Shown: one piece after another, positions 8,252 to 17,512 of the stretch
Position numbering within the stretch: position 1 is the first letter of the stretch
Layout: every line of letters starts with the position of its first letter
Assembly (NCBI GenBank): GCA_023396365.1
Contig: JAEWWL010000006.1
Location: forward strand, 1-55,454
Reading direction: 5' to 3'
Source: Methanobacteriota archaeon
GTDB taxonomy: Archaea; Halobacteriota; Methanomicrobia; Methanomicrobiales; Methanomicrobiaceae
DNA length: 55,454 nt
Notes under the pieces: generated by a model
What the model was told of the DNA's origin: nothing
The model's database searches: none
What the model saw: the letters and a program-made list of their open reading frames with translations, nothing else
Translations under genes and position numbers: made by a program

Positions 8252-9772
8252 ATGAAGTCTGGATTGATTTTGTTTTTGTCTGTCTTTACTGTCTGTCTTG
8301 TGCTTTTATCCGGATGCACAGGCACAGATACAACAACCCCCCTGAGCAGTGGCGATGGAAAGTCTTTAGCTGATGCCAGATATAGTGAGGGCCTTTTATC
8401 ATACAGTGCAGGAGACTTTAGAACAGCGGAAGAGAAATTTACTGAGGCGCAAAGCCTTTATCAAAGTGCAGGTCTTTTTGATGATGCAAAAAAAGCGATG
8501 ACAAAAAGCTTTGTCTCATTCAGATCATATGCTGAGTATTCACTTAATGAATCAGATGCTTACGCTTCACTAAAAGAGAAAGTGCCTGATATTTCAGATG
8601 AGGAGATATCTAAGTGGCTGAATGGCCCGGCCCAGAAGATTGTATCTGACGGTGAGACTTTGTATTTTTACGACACTGCCGCCAACTACCTCTATGAATA
8701 TTTTGAAATTCTTCGAACAACTGATGACAGAATAGATTTTGACTTTTTGTCCCGCGATGTTTTGTCAGGCAAAAAGCCGGATGAGGGTTCATTTTATTTC
8801 AACCCGAAATTCTATAAGGGAACAATAAGGCTTGTAATTCCAGAGGATTCTCTGATGGAGAAGGGAACAATTAAAATCTGGATGCCCCTTCCGGTTGTTA
8901 CAGAGTCGCAGACTGATGTTTTAGTCACCAACTTATCATACAGCGAGTACATTGTATACGGTCCTGTGACAGAAGGGCAGATTGGCTATGTCTATTATGA
9001 GCTTCCGGCGGATAAATTAAGCGGGGATACAATAATCTCGGCTGACATTTCGTTTACCTCTTATGAGCAGGGATTTTATGCAGACCCTGCAAAAGTAATG
9101 CCGTATAACAAAACTTCGCCTGAGTATATCCTCTATACAAAGTCTGATCGGAATATAGAGATTAATGATGATATATCAAAACTGGCCCGCGATATTGTCG
9201 GAGACGAGACAAATCCGTATCTTCGTGCTGTTATGATTTACAACTATATTATTGAGACATACCCGTACAGCCACGTTCCGCACATGTCGCTTGATGTAAT
9301 TAAGCCAAAGACTGCGGAGTCAACTTATATGCTCAATACCGGCCATGGCGACTGCGGAACACAGAGCATGCTCTTTTCAGCACTTTGCAGATCGCTTGGA
9401 ATTCCTGCACGTGCAACAGGCGGATACCAGATGATTATAAGCGACACTCCCGGAACGCATTTTTGGGCGATGTTCTATATTGAAGGGTGCGGCTGGATTC
9501 CCTGCGATCCGACAGTTGCAGAGGCTGCCGACTGGGTCGATATTCCTGAAGATAAAAGAGTTGCGTTTAAGGAGTATTTCGCACACAATCTTGACAATAC
9601 AAGATTTGTAATCCAAAAGGATGTCGATATAATATTAACACCGGAAATTCCGGATGACGCTGCTGTATTCAGGCTTGTAAGGCAGCAGCCTGCGGTTGTC
9701 TGCGATGAGGCTGATTTTGATATTGATTTAAATTGCGGAGAGGGATTTTCGGTTGAGTTAAAGGCGGTCTGA
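8252..9772 (+). CDS. transglutaminase-like domain lipoprotein
   Basis: 506 residues. The N-terminus is a lipoprotein signal with lipobox LLSGC (Cys22), followed by a helical, TPR-like stretch (residues 38-90). A transglutaminase-like core lies at about 315-425: GHGDCGTQSMLF (Cys368), THFWAMF (His403) and CDPTVAEA (Asp419) make a full Cys-His-Asp triad. An unassigned beta-rich region (190-280) precedes the core. It probably acts as a protease-like or crosslinking enzyme on the outer face of the membrane; the substrate is unknown. It starts 47 bases after the LolD-like gene on the same strand, so it may be the fourth gene of module A. T-rich DNA follows the stop (8 T's near 9794). Confidence 0.82.
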   Translation: MKSGLILFLSVFTVCLVLLSGCTGTDTTTPLSSGDGKSLADARYSEGLLSYSAGDFRTAEEKFTEAQSLYQSAGLFDDAKKAMTKSFVSFRSYAEYSLNESDAYASLKEKVPDISDEEISKWLNGPAQKIVSDGETLYFYDTAANYLYEYFEILRTTDDRIDFDFLSRDVLSGKKPDEGSFYFNPKFYKGTIRLVIPEDSLMEKGTIKIWMPLPVVTESQTDVLVTNLSYSEYIVYGPVTEGQIGYVYYELPADKLSGDTIISADISFTSYEQGFYADPAKVMPYNKTSPEYILYTKSDRNIEINDDISKLARDIVGDETNPYLRAVMIYNYIIETYPYSHVPHMSLDVIKPKTAESTYMLNTGHGDCGTQSMLFSALCRSLGIPARATGGYQMIISDTPGTHFWAMFYIEGCGWIPCDPTVAEAADWVDIPEDKRVAFKEYFAHNLDNTRFVIQKDVDIILTPEIPDDAAVFRLVRQQPAVVCDEADFDIDLNCGEGFSVELKAV

Positions 9773-9907
9773 AGAAAGATTTTAATCTCTCACTTTTTTT
9801 TAGACACCGGAGGAGGTCTGAAAATTCCGGAAAGCAGCGATTAATACATCACCTTTTTAAAATCAGTATGCTTTTTCTTCTTTTTTAGTCCCGGTAATTT
9901 TTTTATG

Positions 9908-10232
9908 TTTGCACTTTTGCACTATGTTTGCACCATGTTTGCACTAAAAAAGTGCAAATGTAAAAACGAATATTTGGTCTTTATTTCCGATTATATGGAT
10001 ATATAATAAATTATTATTATTATTATTACTTATTTGCACTAAATATTTAGAACACAGAAGACAGCTTTTGAACACCTGTTGGTTTATGCGACTGTGTGTT
10101 TTTGAAAAAAAAGTGCAAACAAAATTAAAAAACTGGTATATGAAGTCAGATTAAAAAAAGGGATATTTTTGCGGCCCGTTTGTTTGCACTTTTAAAGTGC
10201 AAAGCTGGTGCAAACAGGTGCAAAAGTGCAAA
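9908..10232. repeat. cluster of twelve TTTGCAC/GTGCAAA heptamers in a convergent intergenic region
   Basis: The 485-base gap 9773-10257 lies between two convergent genes and holds no credible ORF. Forward TTTGCAC begins at 9908, 9916, 9927, 9938, 10033 and 10183; the reverse GTGCAAA begins at 9952, 10113, 10197, 10208, 10218 and 10226. Positions 10183-10203 are a perfect inverted repeat (arm TTTGCACTTT, one central base), and 9938-9958 has 8-base arms with a 5-base spacer. An AT-rich stretch with an ATT trinucleotide run (10009-10030) sits between the two sub-clusters. The look is that of a multi-site protein-binding locus; the function is unknown. Confidence 0.85.
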
Positions 10233-10257
10233 TGAATTTTTTTTCCCGGGTTTATTT

Positions 10258-10704
10258 TTAGAGATTTCTTTTAAGATAAATCATGTCAGTGAGCAGAACT
10301 TCGTTATCATATATCGGGTGGTCGTAATTGTCTGTGAAAAAGTTTTTGACAATGTGTGATTTTTCAAATCCGCATCTTTCGTAGAAGCGAAGTATCCAGG
10401 GGCAGTCGCCTGTCCCGACATACATTTCGCGGGCTTTGTTTTTGTAATAGTCAGCAATAAATGACATCAGGCGCAGTCCGTAGCCTTTGCGCTGAAATTT
10501 TGGGATGACAGCGATATTTTTAATTTCATAAACACGGGGCTTCTCCTCTGTTACAACGCAGACCGCTTTTACACCGTCATCTATAAGTGCGAACATATCG
10601 CCGCGGCAGAGATATTTCTCTATCATATCCTCCTGCTCATCGGCGATGAGCAAAAGCTCCATGTAATTTTTTTTATTGCTGTCAGCAATTTTTACAAATT
10701 CCAT
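10258..10704 (-). CDS. GNAT-family N-acetyltransferase
   Basis: 148 residues with the GNAT acetyl-CoA site: beta-4 IKNIAVIPKFQRKGYG (Q/R-x-x-G-x-G/A form) around residues 64-80, followed by LRLMSFIADYYKNKA and the later beta strand/helix ILRFYERCGFEKSH. It transfers an acetyl group from acetyl-CoA to an unknown amine. ATG at 10704 has only a weak upstream site. It stands 48 bases downstream of the helicase gene on the same strand, but its base composition is like the core genes, so co-transcription is uncertain. Confidence 0.8.
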   Translation of the reverse strand: MEFVKIADSNKKNYMELLLIADEQEDMIEKYLCRGDMFALIDDGVKAVCVVTEEKPRVYEIKNIAVIPKFQRKGYGLRLMSFIADYYKNKAREMYVGTGDCPWILRFYERCGFEKSHIVKNFFTDNYDHPIYDNEVLLTDMIYLKRNL

Positions 10705-10752
10705 TTGAGATAATTCCTTTTGGTTTTTTTTGGGGAATTTAATTTTTGGGTT

Positions 10753-13700
10753 TTATCCATCAATCATCTTTCTTGCAGACTTTAAAAATTTCGCAGGAAT
10801 TTCCTCATCAAGTCTCCATATAATGTTCATTGGACGACTTCCTATGTGGCTTACATAACGAGCCGTTCCAAGACAAATGTATGGCTGTGCACGATTATTA
10901 ATTGATTTTGACTCCCTAACAAAGAGAAGAACAATGCTTTTTTCACTCTCGTGATTTATGTATCTTATCCCTGTTGGAGATTTATCAGATGTTGTACTTT
11001 GAGACTGCCAGTGAAAGAGCCTTTCATTTATTGCATAATCTTCATACATCGTTGAAGGAGAGTACTGCTTTTCAGTCTTATTCAATGTAATAAAAAAAAC
11101 GTCTAATTTTTTATCTTTTAAATAAATTACACCTTCACGCTGACCATGAGAAGGTGTTTCATTTAAGGTAAAATGACTAAGAGCAGAAAAAATCTGGTTT
11201 CTTGTATAACTGCAATGCAAAAACAATGGAGATTTTAAATCTAAATCAAGAGGTTTGTCAATGAAATCAATTCTTTCATACTTTAATTTTAAGATTTCAA
11301 TAATTTCTGATTTAATTTTTTCACTACCAAAGATCTCAGGGAAAATGTCTGAAATTTTATTGTAATTGTTTATTGGTGCGTTATAAAATGAATAATAAAG
11401 CATTGTAAGCATATTTTTTTGATAATCTGACAATACCTTAAGAGAATATTTTTCTATATTTTCAAAAAGCTCTAATGAAAATTTGATTAACTCAGCAGAA
11501 TCAATATCTATTAATTTTAAGGCTGACTTTTTTAAGAATTCATTCTCTTTTTGTTCTAATCCATCTTTTAGTCCTGCAAGAGAACATATCTCAATAAAAG
11601 TTGTCTTTGAATAAATTTCATCCAAAGCAATGTCATAATAACTTACAAAACCGGAAAGTGAAATCTTCTCACCGGTTTCAGATTCATAACTTTTTGCAAG
11701 TTCAATTAGATGATTGCGATTATTACTTTGAGCTTTTATGTTTTCAAGCACTTTTTCACGTGCAACTTTTTCAAGATGAATATAACAACCCTTTGGAAGA
11801 GAAAATATATCGTCTTCAACCTGTTTTTTAATAGAAACTTTATTCTTTTTTGTAATTGCTAAAAGACGCTTTTCAAACTTAAAATGTATATTCTGGCGAC
11901 CAACAAAGTCAAGAACAGTTAAGCATTCCTTCTCCTCAGAGAGTCGAAGACCTCTTCCAAGTTGTTGTAAAAATACTGTTAAACTCTCAGTTGGTCGAAG
12001 GAATAAAACAGTATTTACTTCTGGAATGTCAACGCCTTCGTTGTATAAATCTACAACAAAAATAAAATTAATCTCTTTTGAAACAAGTTTTCGCTGAATT
12101 GTGTTTCTCTCATCCATAGGACTGTTTGAATGAAGTGATGCAGAAGAAATTTTAGCTTTGTTAAAAGATTCTGCCATAAAATTTGCATGTTCAATACTAA
12201 CACAAAATCCAAGTCCAACAATCTCATTTTTGTCTGTGATATATGTATCAATTGCGTGAATTATCTGTGCTACACGTTCTTTATTTCCTGTATATAGTTC
12301 GGACAACTCATCTCTGTCATATCCACCACGTTTCCATAAAATTGAGTCTAAATCAACACAGTCAGAGACTCCAAAATAATGAAATGGAGAGAGTAATTTT
12401 CTATCAATTGCCTCAGGAAGTCTTATCTCAGCAGAAATTTTTCCATTGAAATATGATAAAATGTCTAAATTATCCATTCTTTCCGGTGTTGCAGTAAGAC
12501 CGAGAAGGATTTTTGGATTGTAATATGAGAGAAGCTTTTGATATGATGGTGCAGCGGCATGATGAAATTCATCAACAATAACCATATCATAATAATCAGA
12601 AGGTGTGTATTCTGGCAAATTATTGCTGTTAAAACTCTGAATAGATATGAAAAGATTGTCTAATTTTTCTGGTTTGAAATTTCCTGTAAGAAGTTCGCCA
12701 AAATTTGAGTCTTTTAAGACTCCTCTAAATACAGAAACACTCTGCTTTAAAATCTCTTCACGATGTGTGACAAAAAGAAGTCTTGGAACTCTTTTAAGTT
12801 CTTTTTTGAAATTTTTATAGTCAAATGCAGAAATTACTGTTTTTCCTGTACCTGTTGCAGATACAATGAGATTTTTCCAATTATTATGGAGCTTTCTTTC
12901 TGCTGAAAGTTTATCCAAAATTTCTTTTTGAAAGTCATAAGGTGTTATATCAAAAATTGCAATATCCTGATTTTCTCTAATGCCTCTCTCATTTAATAGT
13001 GCATTTTGAAGATATTGTGCATCTTTTGTAGTGTATGTCTTAAATTCTGGATCATTCCAGTATGATTCAAAAGTAGCCTCTACTTTTTGAATAATATCAT
13101 AAGCATCTTTTTGAGTTACTTTAACATTCCATTCAAGACCGATTGTAATCGCTGAGTTTGAAAGATTTGATGATCCGATATATGATGTTGAAAAACCACT
13201 GTCCCGATAAAATGTGTAGGCTTTTGCATGAAGCCTTGTTCTTTTTGTATCATAAGAAATTTTAACTTCGGTATTGTCAAGTGAAGCTAAAAATTCAACT
13301 GCTTTTAGGTCTGTTGCACCGATATATGATGTTGTTATTACTCTTAATCTGCCTTTTTTGGAAAATTCAGTCAGTTGATCTTTAATGAGTCTGATTCCAC
13401 TCCATTTAACAAAAGAAACTAAAATGTCAATTCTATCAGATGACTCAATCTCAAGCTGAAGCTCATTTACCATGTTTGGCTCAAGTCCTGAGCCTGTAAA
13501 AAGACTGCTTTGTGCAATTGATGTCTCAGGTCTTACTATCCGCTTTTGCCCAATGGATGGATAATTAAATTTATCAAAAATTGAGAGAAGAATTTCTCCA
13601 TCTTTTTCTATTGCACACTGATTTAGAAAATCTTCATTTGTCTCTGTTTTGAGGTATTGGATTATATTGTTACAGATTTCAATCTGTTTTTCAAGGTTCG

Positions 13701-13890
13701 CTCCTTTTTCTTTAGCAAATCTCAAAGAATTTTTAATTATATGATATAGATATTCTGATAAAACCGTCTGGGATTCTTCTTTGTCTATGTTGTTAGTTTC
13801 AATTGATTTTGACTCAAAATCTGGTGATCGAAGTTTATTGTTGATGTAACTGTTAATAATCTGCTCATAAATCCCATCCGGAAGCGGCAT
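10753..13890 (-). CDS. PLD-nuclease/SF2 helicase/DUF3427-like protein
   Basis: About 1045 residues. From the start at 13890 (MPLPDGIYEQ): an N-terminal region, then a phospholipase-D-type nuclease module with HAKAYTFYRD (H221, K223) and IGSSNLSNSA. An SF2 helicase core follows: Walker A ATGTGKT (345-351), DEFHH (440-444), GLTATPERMD, and motif VI QQLGRGLRLSEE. The C-terminal ~350 residues match the pattern seen in DUF3427-type proteins (SHGQREGVIYL, LFVRESKS). An upstream TTG (13938) would add 16 hydrophobic residues; I reject it for lack of a ribosome site. Relatives are often found in restriction or defence neighbourhoods. The gene is AT-rich compared with its flanks, which suggests acquisition. 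Confidence 0.85.
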   Translation of the reverse strand: MPLPDGIYEQIINSYINNKLRSPDFESKSIETNNIDKEESQTVLSEYLYHIIKNSLRFAKEKGANLEKQIEICNNIIQYLKTETNEDFLNQCAIEKDGEILLSIFDKFNYPSIGQKRIVRPETSIAQSSLFTGSGLEPNMVNELQLEIESSDRIDILVSFVKWSGIRLIKDQLTEFSKKGRLRVITTSYIGATDLKAVEFLASLDNTEVKISYDTKRTRLHAKAYTFYRDSGFSTSYIGSSNLSNSAITIGLEWNVKVTQKDAYDIIQKVEATFESYWNDPEFKTYTTKDAQYLQNALLNERGIRENQDIAIFDITPYDFQKEILDKLSAERKLHNNWKNLIVSATGTGKTVISAFDYKNFKKELKRVPRLLFVTHREEILKQSVSVFRGVLKDSNFGELLTGNFKPEKLDNLFISIQSFNSNNLPEYTPSDYYDMVIVDEFHHAAAPSYQKLLSYYNPKILLGLTATPERMDNLDILSYFNGKISAEIRLPEAIDRKLLSPFHYFGVSDCVDLDSILWKRGGYDRDELSELYTGNKERVAQIIHAIDTYITDKNEIVGLGFCVSIEHANFMAESFNKAKISSASLHSNSPMDERNTIQRKLVSKEINFIFVVDLYNEGVDIPEVNTVLFLRPTESLTVFLQQLGRGLRLSEEKECLTVLDFVGRQNIHFKFEKRLLAITKKNKVSIKKQVEDDIFSLPKGCYIHLEKVAREKVLENIKAQSNNRNHLIELAKSYESETGEKISLSGFVSYYDIALDEIYSKTTFIEICSLAGLKDGLEQKENEFLKKSALKLIDIDSAELIKFSLELFENIEKYSLKVLSDYQKNMLTMLYYSFYNAPINNYNKISDIFPEIFGSEKIKSEIIEILKLKYERIDFIDKPLDLDLKSPLFLHCSYTRNQIFSALSHFTLNETPSHGQREGVIYLKDKKLDVFFITLNKTEKQYSPSTMYEDYAINERLFHWQSQSTTSDKSPTGIRYINHESEKSIVLLFVRESKSINNRAQPYICLGTARYVSHIGSRPMNIIWRLDEEIPAKFLKSARKMIDG

Positions 13891-14080
13891 ATAATAAAAA
13901 AATAGCCCGGCTCTAAGAAAAACCTGCCGGAAAAACAAAAGGTGAGAATTAGTAAAATCAGCATATCAACTGGTTGAACAAAATCTTTAGGCCCTGATTA
14001 AGTATGTAATAAGAAAATTAATTTTTTTGCTTAAATGAGTTGATAGAATAATATTTAAATATAGATATCTTTTTTTAATT

Positions 14081-14935
14081 ATGAAACTCCCAAAGAATAA
14101 TGATGAAAAGATAAACAATTATTGCAATGTAATTTTTATTTTATTAATAGGGATTATTCTTGGAGCTGTATATGGGATGATATATGAGTCCCATCAAATC
14201 TCTGAAAAACTGGATGAATATTTTGAAATCCTGTATGAAAAAGAGATTTATCCTATCGGAGAGTCTGAAATTCAAAATTTTGTAATGTATATCAATAATT
14301 TAACTTCTGAAAAAAAGATTAACGAATCTGAAAAATATCAATTGATTGCAGACTTTGTTACAAATAATTTTACTGAATATTATTGGGAAAGGGATCATTT
14401 GAACAATACGGATTATAATTTCAAATCTTTTTCCTCTTTACTTGTTAATTATGGGTATGATGAATATGGGAATGTAAGAGCTGTTTTTTTAAGTCCATAT
14501 AATAATGATCCTGCATGGATTGCTTATTACAGGACCGGTGCCTGTGGAGAGCTTGCTTCATTATTTGGAAATATAACAAACAGGACCGGAACACCTGTGA
14601 ATATGGTTGTGGCGAAGTTTAAAAATGGTGGAAATCATGCATGGGTCGAATTAATTTTGGATAATGGAGAACGTAAGTATTTTGATCCAACAGTTTATGG
14701 GGAGTATTTCAATTTTAAATTACATGGTTATGGGTCTTGGTTTGGTAATACCTCTGAATATAAAGTTTTCAGTGCTGAAAATATTGCAGGTATTTATGAA
14801 TATGAATCCAATGAAGAAGTAACATGGCGATATGATCTGCTTCAAAATAAACCTGATGTGAATATTAAAAAGATTGATGCAGTTATTAATGAAATTGGTA
14901 AAAATATCAATAATGTTACAAAATTATTTGCATAA
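14081..14935 (+). CDS. membrane-anchored transglutaminase-like protein
   Basis: 284 residues: a short basic N-terminus, one membrane helix (about 16-34), a helical linker, then a transglutaminase-like core. Visible triad: Cys155 in TGACGELASLF, His186 in GGNHAWVEL, Asp202 in KYFDPTVYG. It could act as a peptidase, peptide:N-glycanase-like or crosslinking enzyme outside or at the membrane. It is strongly AT-rich. A TATA-like aatatttaaatata lies about 30 bases upstream. The HEPN gene follows after 20 bases, so the two are probably co-transcribed. It has little similarity by eye to the transglutaminase lipoprotein at 8252 beyond the triad. Confidence 0.7.
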   Translation: MKLPKNNDEKINNYCNVIFILLIGIILGAVYGMIYESHQISEKLDEYFEILYEKEIYPIGESEIQNFVMYINNLTSEKKINESEKYQLIADFVTNNFTEYYWERDHLNNTDYNFKSFSSLLVNYGYDEYGNVRAVFLSPYNNDPAWIAYYRTGACGELASLFGNITNRTGTPVNMVVAKFKNGGNHAWVELILDNGERKYFDPTVYGEYFNFKLHGYGSWFGNTSEYKVFSAENIAGIYEYESNEEVTWRYDLLQNKPDVNIKKIDAVINEIGKNINNVTKLFA

Positions 14936-14955
14936 TTACCTTATTATTAATTGTA

Positions 14956-16185
14956 ATGACTAATGATCTTGATGAAGCATTGGTGAATGTTCTCAATAAT
15001 ATTGATATAAACAAAGAAGGGAAGCTGAAAATTAATGGATTTGATAGATATATTATTATCGAATACTACTGGAATTTGATTTTAGCAAACCTTTTAGTAA
15101 AAGAAAAATATGGTGATTTATTTCTTAATTTATTATACAATACAAATAGGGACTCAAATGCATTTCCAATAAATCCCCCTTTTGATAAAATAATTATTGA
15201 ATTAAAAGCTGAAAAAAATTGGAGTTATTTAGGTTTTAAGGAAAGAGTAAATTTAAAATTACAAGAAATAGGAGTTACCGCTCCAAAAAAATATAAGATA
15301 TATTATCCAGTTAAAATTGAGATAATAGAATCAATAAATAATTTTAATGTTGATAATATTTTTTTTACAATAAAAAAATTCAATGAAATATCGAATGATT
15401 TTGAAGACATTAATTTATGTAGAGATTTGGATCTTGTTACAGAACTAAGTTCTTTCAAATATATCCCGAATGATTATCTATATATTGAAGGCATAATCAA
15501 TGCACGTAATTTGGAGTTTGCTTTATTCTATGCAAATGAAAATTTAAAATTAATTCTTGGAATATTATCTTTGATAAAAACTTTAAGAAGAGCTAAAAAG
15601 CAATATGGAGGAAAAATTAAACCAATAATTGATCTTGATCTATTTATGGGATTTATTTTCATCGATGAAAAATATGAAAATATTGTTGAATACTATAACG
15701 TCCCAAATGAAAAATTGAAAATATATCCTGATGAAACTTCTCTTTTAATTAAGACTATAAAAGATTATAATAATGCTGATTTATCTGTTAAAGAAGTTAT
15801 AAAAAAAGGATTTTTAACTTATCATTCAGCGATGACAGAAGATGATATTGGTTTCTCTTTTTTTAAGTTCTGGACTGTTTGTGAAATATTTTGTCTCAAG
15901 CATAAAGGGATAAGCGAAAATACAATTATGAAAAGAATACTTTCTATTTTGGATAATCCCAGTGAAAAAACAAAAAATAAACTGAAATCTCTATATGAAT
16001 TGCGTAATGAATTAGCTCATGAATGTTCATATTACAATATATCTCAGAATCAGAGAAATCTAATGAAGGCTTTTGCTGAAGAGACAATATTAGCAATATT
16101 GGGATTAATTTCAGGTTTTCCTAATCGAAAAACAAAAAAGGAAGATCTTGAAATTTTTTTCCAAAAACAAACTTTGCTGAAATGA
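14956..16185 (+). CDS. hypothetical protein with C-terminal Apea-like HEPN domain
   Basis: 409 residues, very AT-rich. The first ~290 residues are unassigned, of mixed helix and strand. The C-terminal ~120 residues look like an Apea-like HEPN domain: an aromatic-rich helix (FFKFWTVCEIFCL), then LKSLYELRNELAHEC with the catalytic-type R-x4-H motif (Arg350, His355), then a long helix. HEPN proteins with this motif are commonly metal-independent RNases in toxin, abortive-infection and other defence systems. The gene starts 20 bases after the transglutaminase-like gene. The partner relation and RNase activity are inferred. Confidence 0.65.
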   Translation: MTNDLDEALVNVLNNIDINKEGKLKINGFDRYIIIEYYWNLILANLLVKEKYGDLFLNLLYNTNRDSNAFPINPPFDKIIIELKAEKNWSYLGFKERVNLKLQEIGVTAPKKYKIYYPVKIEIIESINNFNVDNIFFTIKKFNEISNDFEDINLCRDLDLVTELSSFKYIPNDYLYIEGIINARNLEFALFYANENLKLILGILSLIKTLRRAKKQYGGKIKPIIDLDLFMGFIFIDEKYENIVEYYNVPNEKLKIYPDETSLLIKTIKDYNNADLSVKEVIKKGFLTYHSAMTEDDIGFSFFKFWTVCEIFCLKHKGISENTIMKRILSILDNPSEKTKNKLKSLYELRNELAHECSYYNISQNQRNLMKAFAEETILAILGLISGFPNRKTKKEDLEIFFQKQTLLK

Positions 16186-16277
16186 TAAATTACACTTAAT
16201 CACACTGCCTCTTATTCAGATTGCAGTAGATTAAATACAATCCAATTGAAAACACAAAAAGAGGTCTTTGGAAAAAT

Positions 16278-16763
16278 ATGGTGTTTGACTGTCTTCAGTG
16301 CGGAGAGTGCTGCAGCTATTTAGGTCAGGTTCATACTCTTGTCCGTGAAATATCCAAAACTGAATTTCTGGTAAGAAACGAATACACAAACGAAGAAAAA
16401 ATAGTAACCCTTGACCCTGACAAGACAGAGTGGTACAAAGACAAAAGCATCTATGAAATGTGGCCCGAAGCCTGCCCTTTTCTAAGGCCTGACCCGGACA
16501 CTCCGGGAAGAATCTGCTGCAGTGTGCATCTGACCCGCCCTGACATGTGCAGAAGCTACGGCTGCTGGAGAATACTTATAAAAACACAGGACGGAAAAAT
16601 CGCCGGCCGCATCATGGGCCCGCACTTTCTGCGCACAGAAGACAAAGACTTAAAAAAAATCTGGGATGAAAAAATAAGGGATATAAAAGCGCCAACGCAT
16701 CAGGCCTTTGATGAGGCCGCATTTGAAATCCTGAAAAACAGCGGCTACTCTATTCAGGATTAA
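16278..16763 (+). CDS. YkgJ-family cysteine-cluster protein
   Basis: 161 residues starting with the YkgJ/UPF0153 signature CLQCGECC (residues 5-12), then WPEACPFL, GRICCSVHLTRPDMCRSYGC. The spaced cysteines are thought to bind zinc or an iron-sulfur cluster. The physiological role is unknown. The ATG has GAGGTC nine bases upstream. The gene is isolated, with normal base composition, and marks the right edge of the AT-rich stretch. Confidence 0.85.
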   Translation: MVFDCLQCGECCSYLGQVHTLVREISKTEFLVRNEYTNEEKIVTLDPDKTEWYKDKSIYEMWPEACPFLRPDPDTPGRICCSVHLTRPDMCRSYGCWRILIKTQDGKIAGRIMGPHFLRTEDKDLKKIWDEKIRDIKAPTHQAFDEAAFEILKNSGYSIQD

Positions 16764-16799
16764 AACTATTCAGGATTTAAAAAAATTGGCTTATTTTAA

Positions 16800-17378
16800 T
16801 TATTCAGCATGAATCTTCTTTAAAATCCATGCCATATTAACTGCTAGGTTTCTCATCGTCTCAAGGCCTTCTTCGTCATTTTCAACATTGTTCTCATTGC
16901 CTGAAATTCCCAGATTCCAGTATGAAGAGCCGACTGTTATCATATTTGAAATCCCAAACAGATGGTTTATGGTATCATAGGCGTGAATCGCACCGCCCCT
17001 TCTTGCCGAAACAACCGCCGCTCCGACCTTTCTTGAAAACATCCCGCCGTTTGCAAGCGCGACAAAGCCTGCCCTGTCAATCAAAGCCTTAATCTCTGCC
17101 GTAACATCTGTAAAATATGTCGGCGACGCAATAATGATTCCGTCAGCCTCTTTCATCTTTTCTATTGCAGCGTTTACAAAATCCTTTTCAAGAATGCATT
17201 TCTCATCCTTTCTCTCAATGCACTTGTCGCATGCAATGCATCCGATAACCTTCTTTCCTCCCACATGGATAATCTCCATCTCGATATCCTCTGCCCGAAG
17301 TCCTGTCTGGACCTCTTTTAGCATCCGGTATGTATTGCCGTGCTTTCTCGGGCTTCCGTTAAATGCAACAACTCTCAT
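16800..17378 (-). CDS. iron-sulfur flavoprotein / NADPH-dependent FMN reductase family
   Basis: 192 residues from ATG 17378. N-terminal flavodoxin-like FMN loop GSPRKHGNTYRML, then the compact cysteine motif of methanogen iron-sulfur flavoproteins CIACDKCIERKDEKC (C-x2-C-x2-C-x7-C) for a 4Fe-4S cluster, then the flavin-binding segment ASPTYFTDVTAEIKALIDR. Such proteins carry electrons or reduce oxygen, peroxide or quinones. A longer frame starts at 17507, but GGGGAGG eight bases before 17378 and the family's usual start (MRVVAFNGSPR) decide for 17378. Confidence 0.88.
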   Translation of the reverse strand: MRVVAFNGSPRKHGNTYRMLKEVQTGLRAEDIEMEIIHVGGKKVIGCIACDKCIERKDEKCILEKDFVNAAIEKMKEADGIIIASPTYFTDVTAEIKALIDRAGFVALANGGMFSRKVGAAVVSARRGGAIHAYDTINHLFGISNMITVGSSYWNLGISGNENNVENDEEGLETMRNLAVNMAWILKKIHAE

Positions 17379-17512
17379 TCTGATAAACCTCCCCGCAATA
17401 AATTTCAAAGCCGGGATTTTTCCCGGCCGCATTATGTGGCACATTGTGCGCCAATCAATAATAATTCTTTTGCCCCTAAAAAAAAGGGAAAAATCTTTAT
17501 GCAGCACTAATT

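Noticed and set aside
9908..10232. Heptamer cluster as a proven replication origin
   Set aside because: No orc1/cdc6 gene is in the window and the heptamer does not look like the usual archaeal origin recognition box, so I report it only as an unexplained binding-site cluster.
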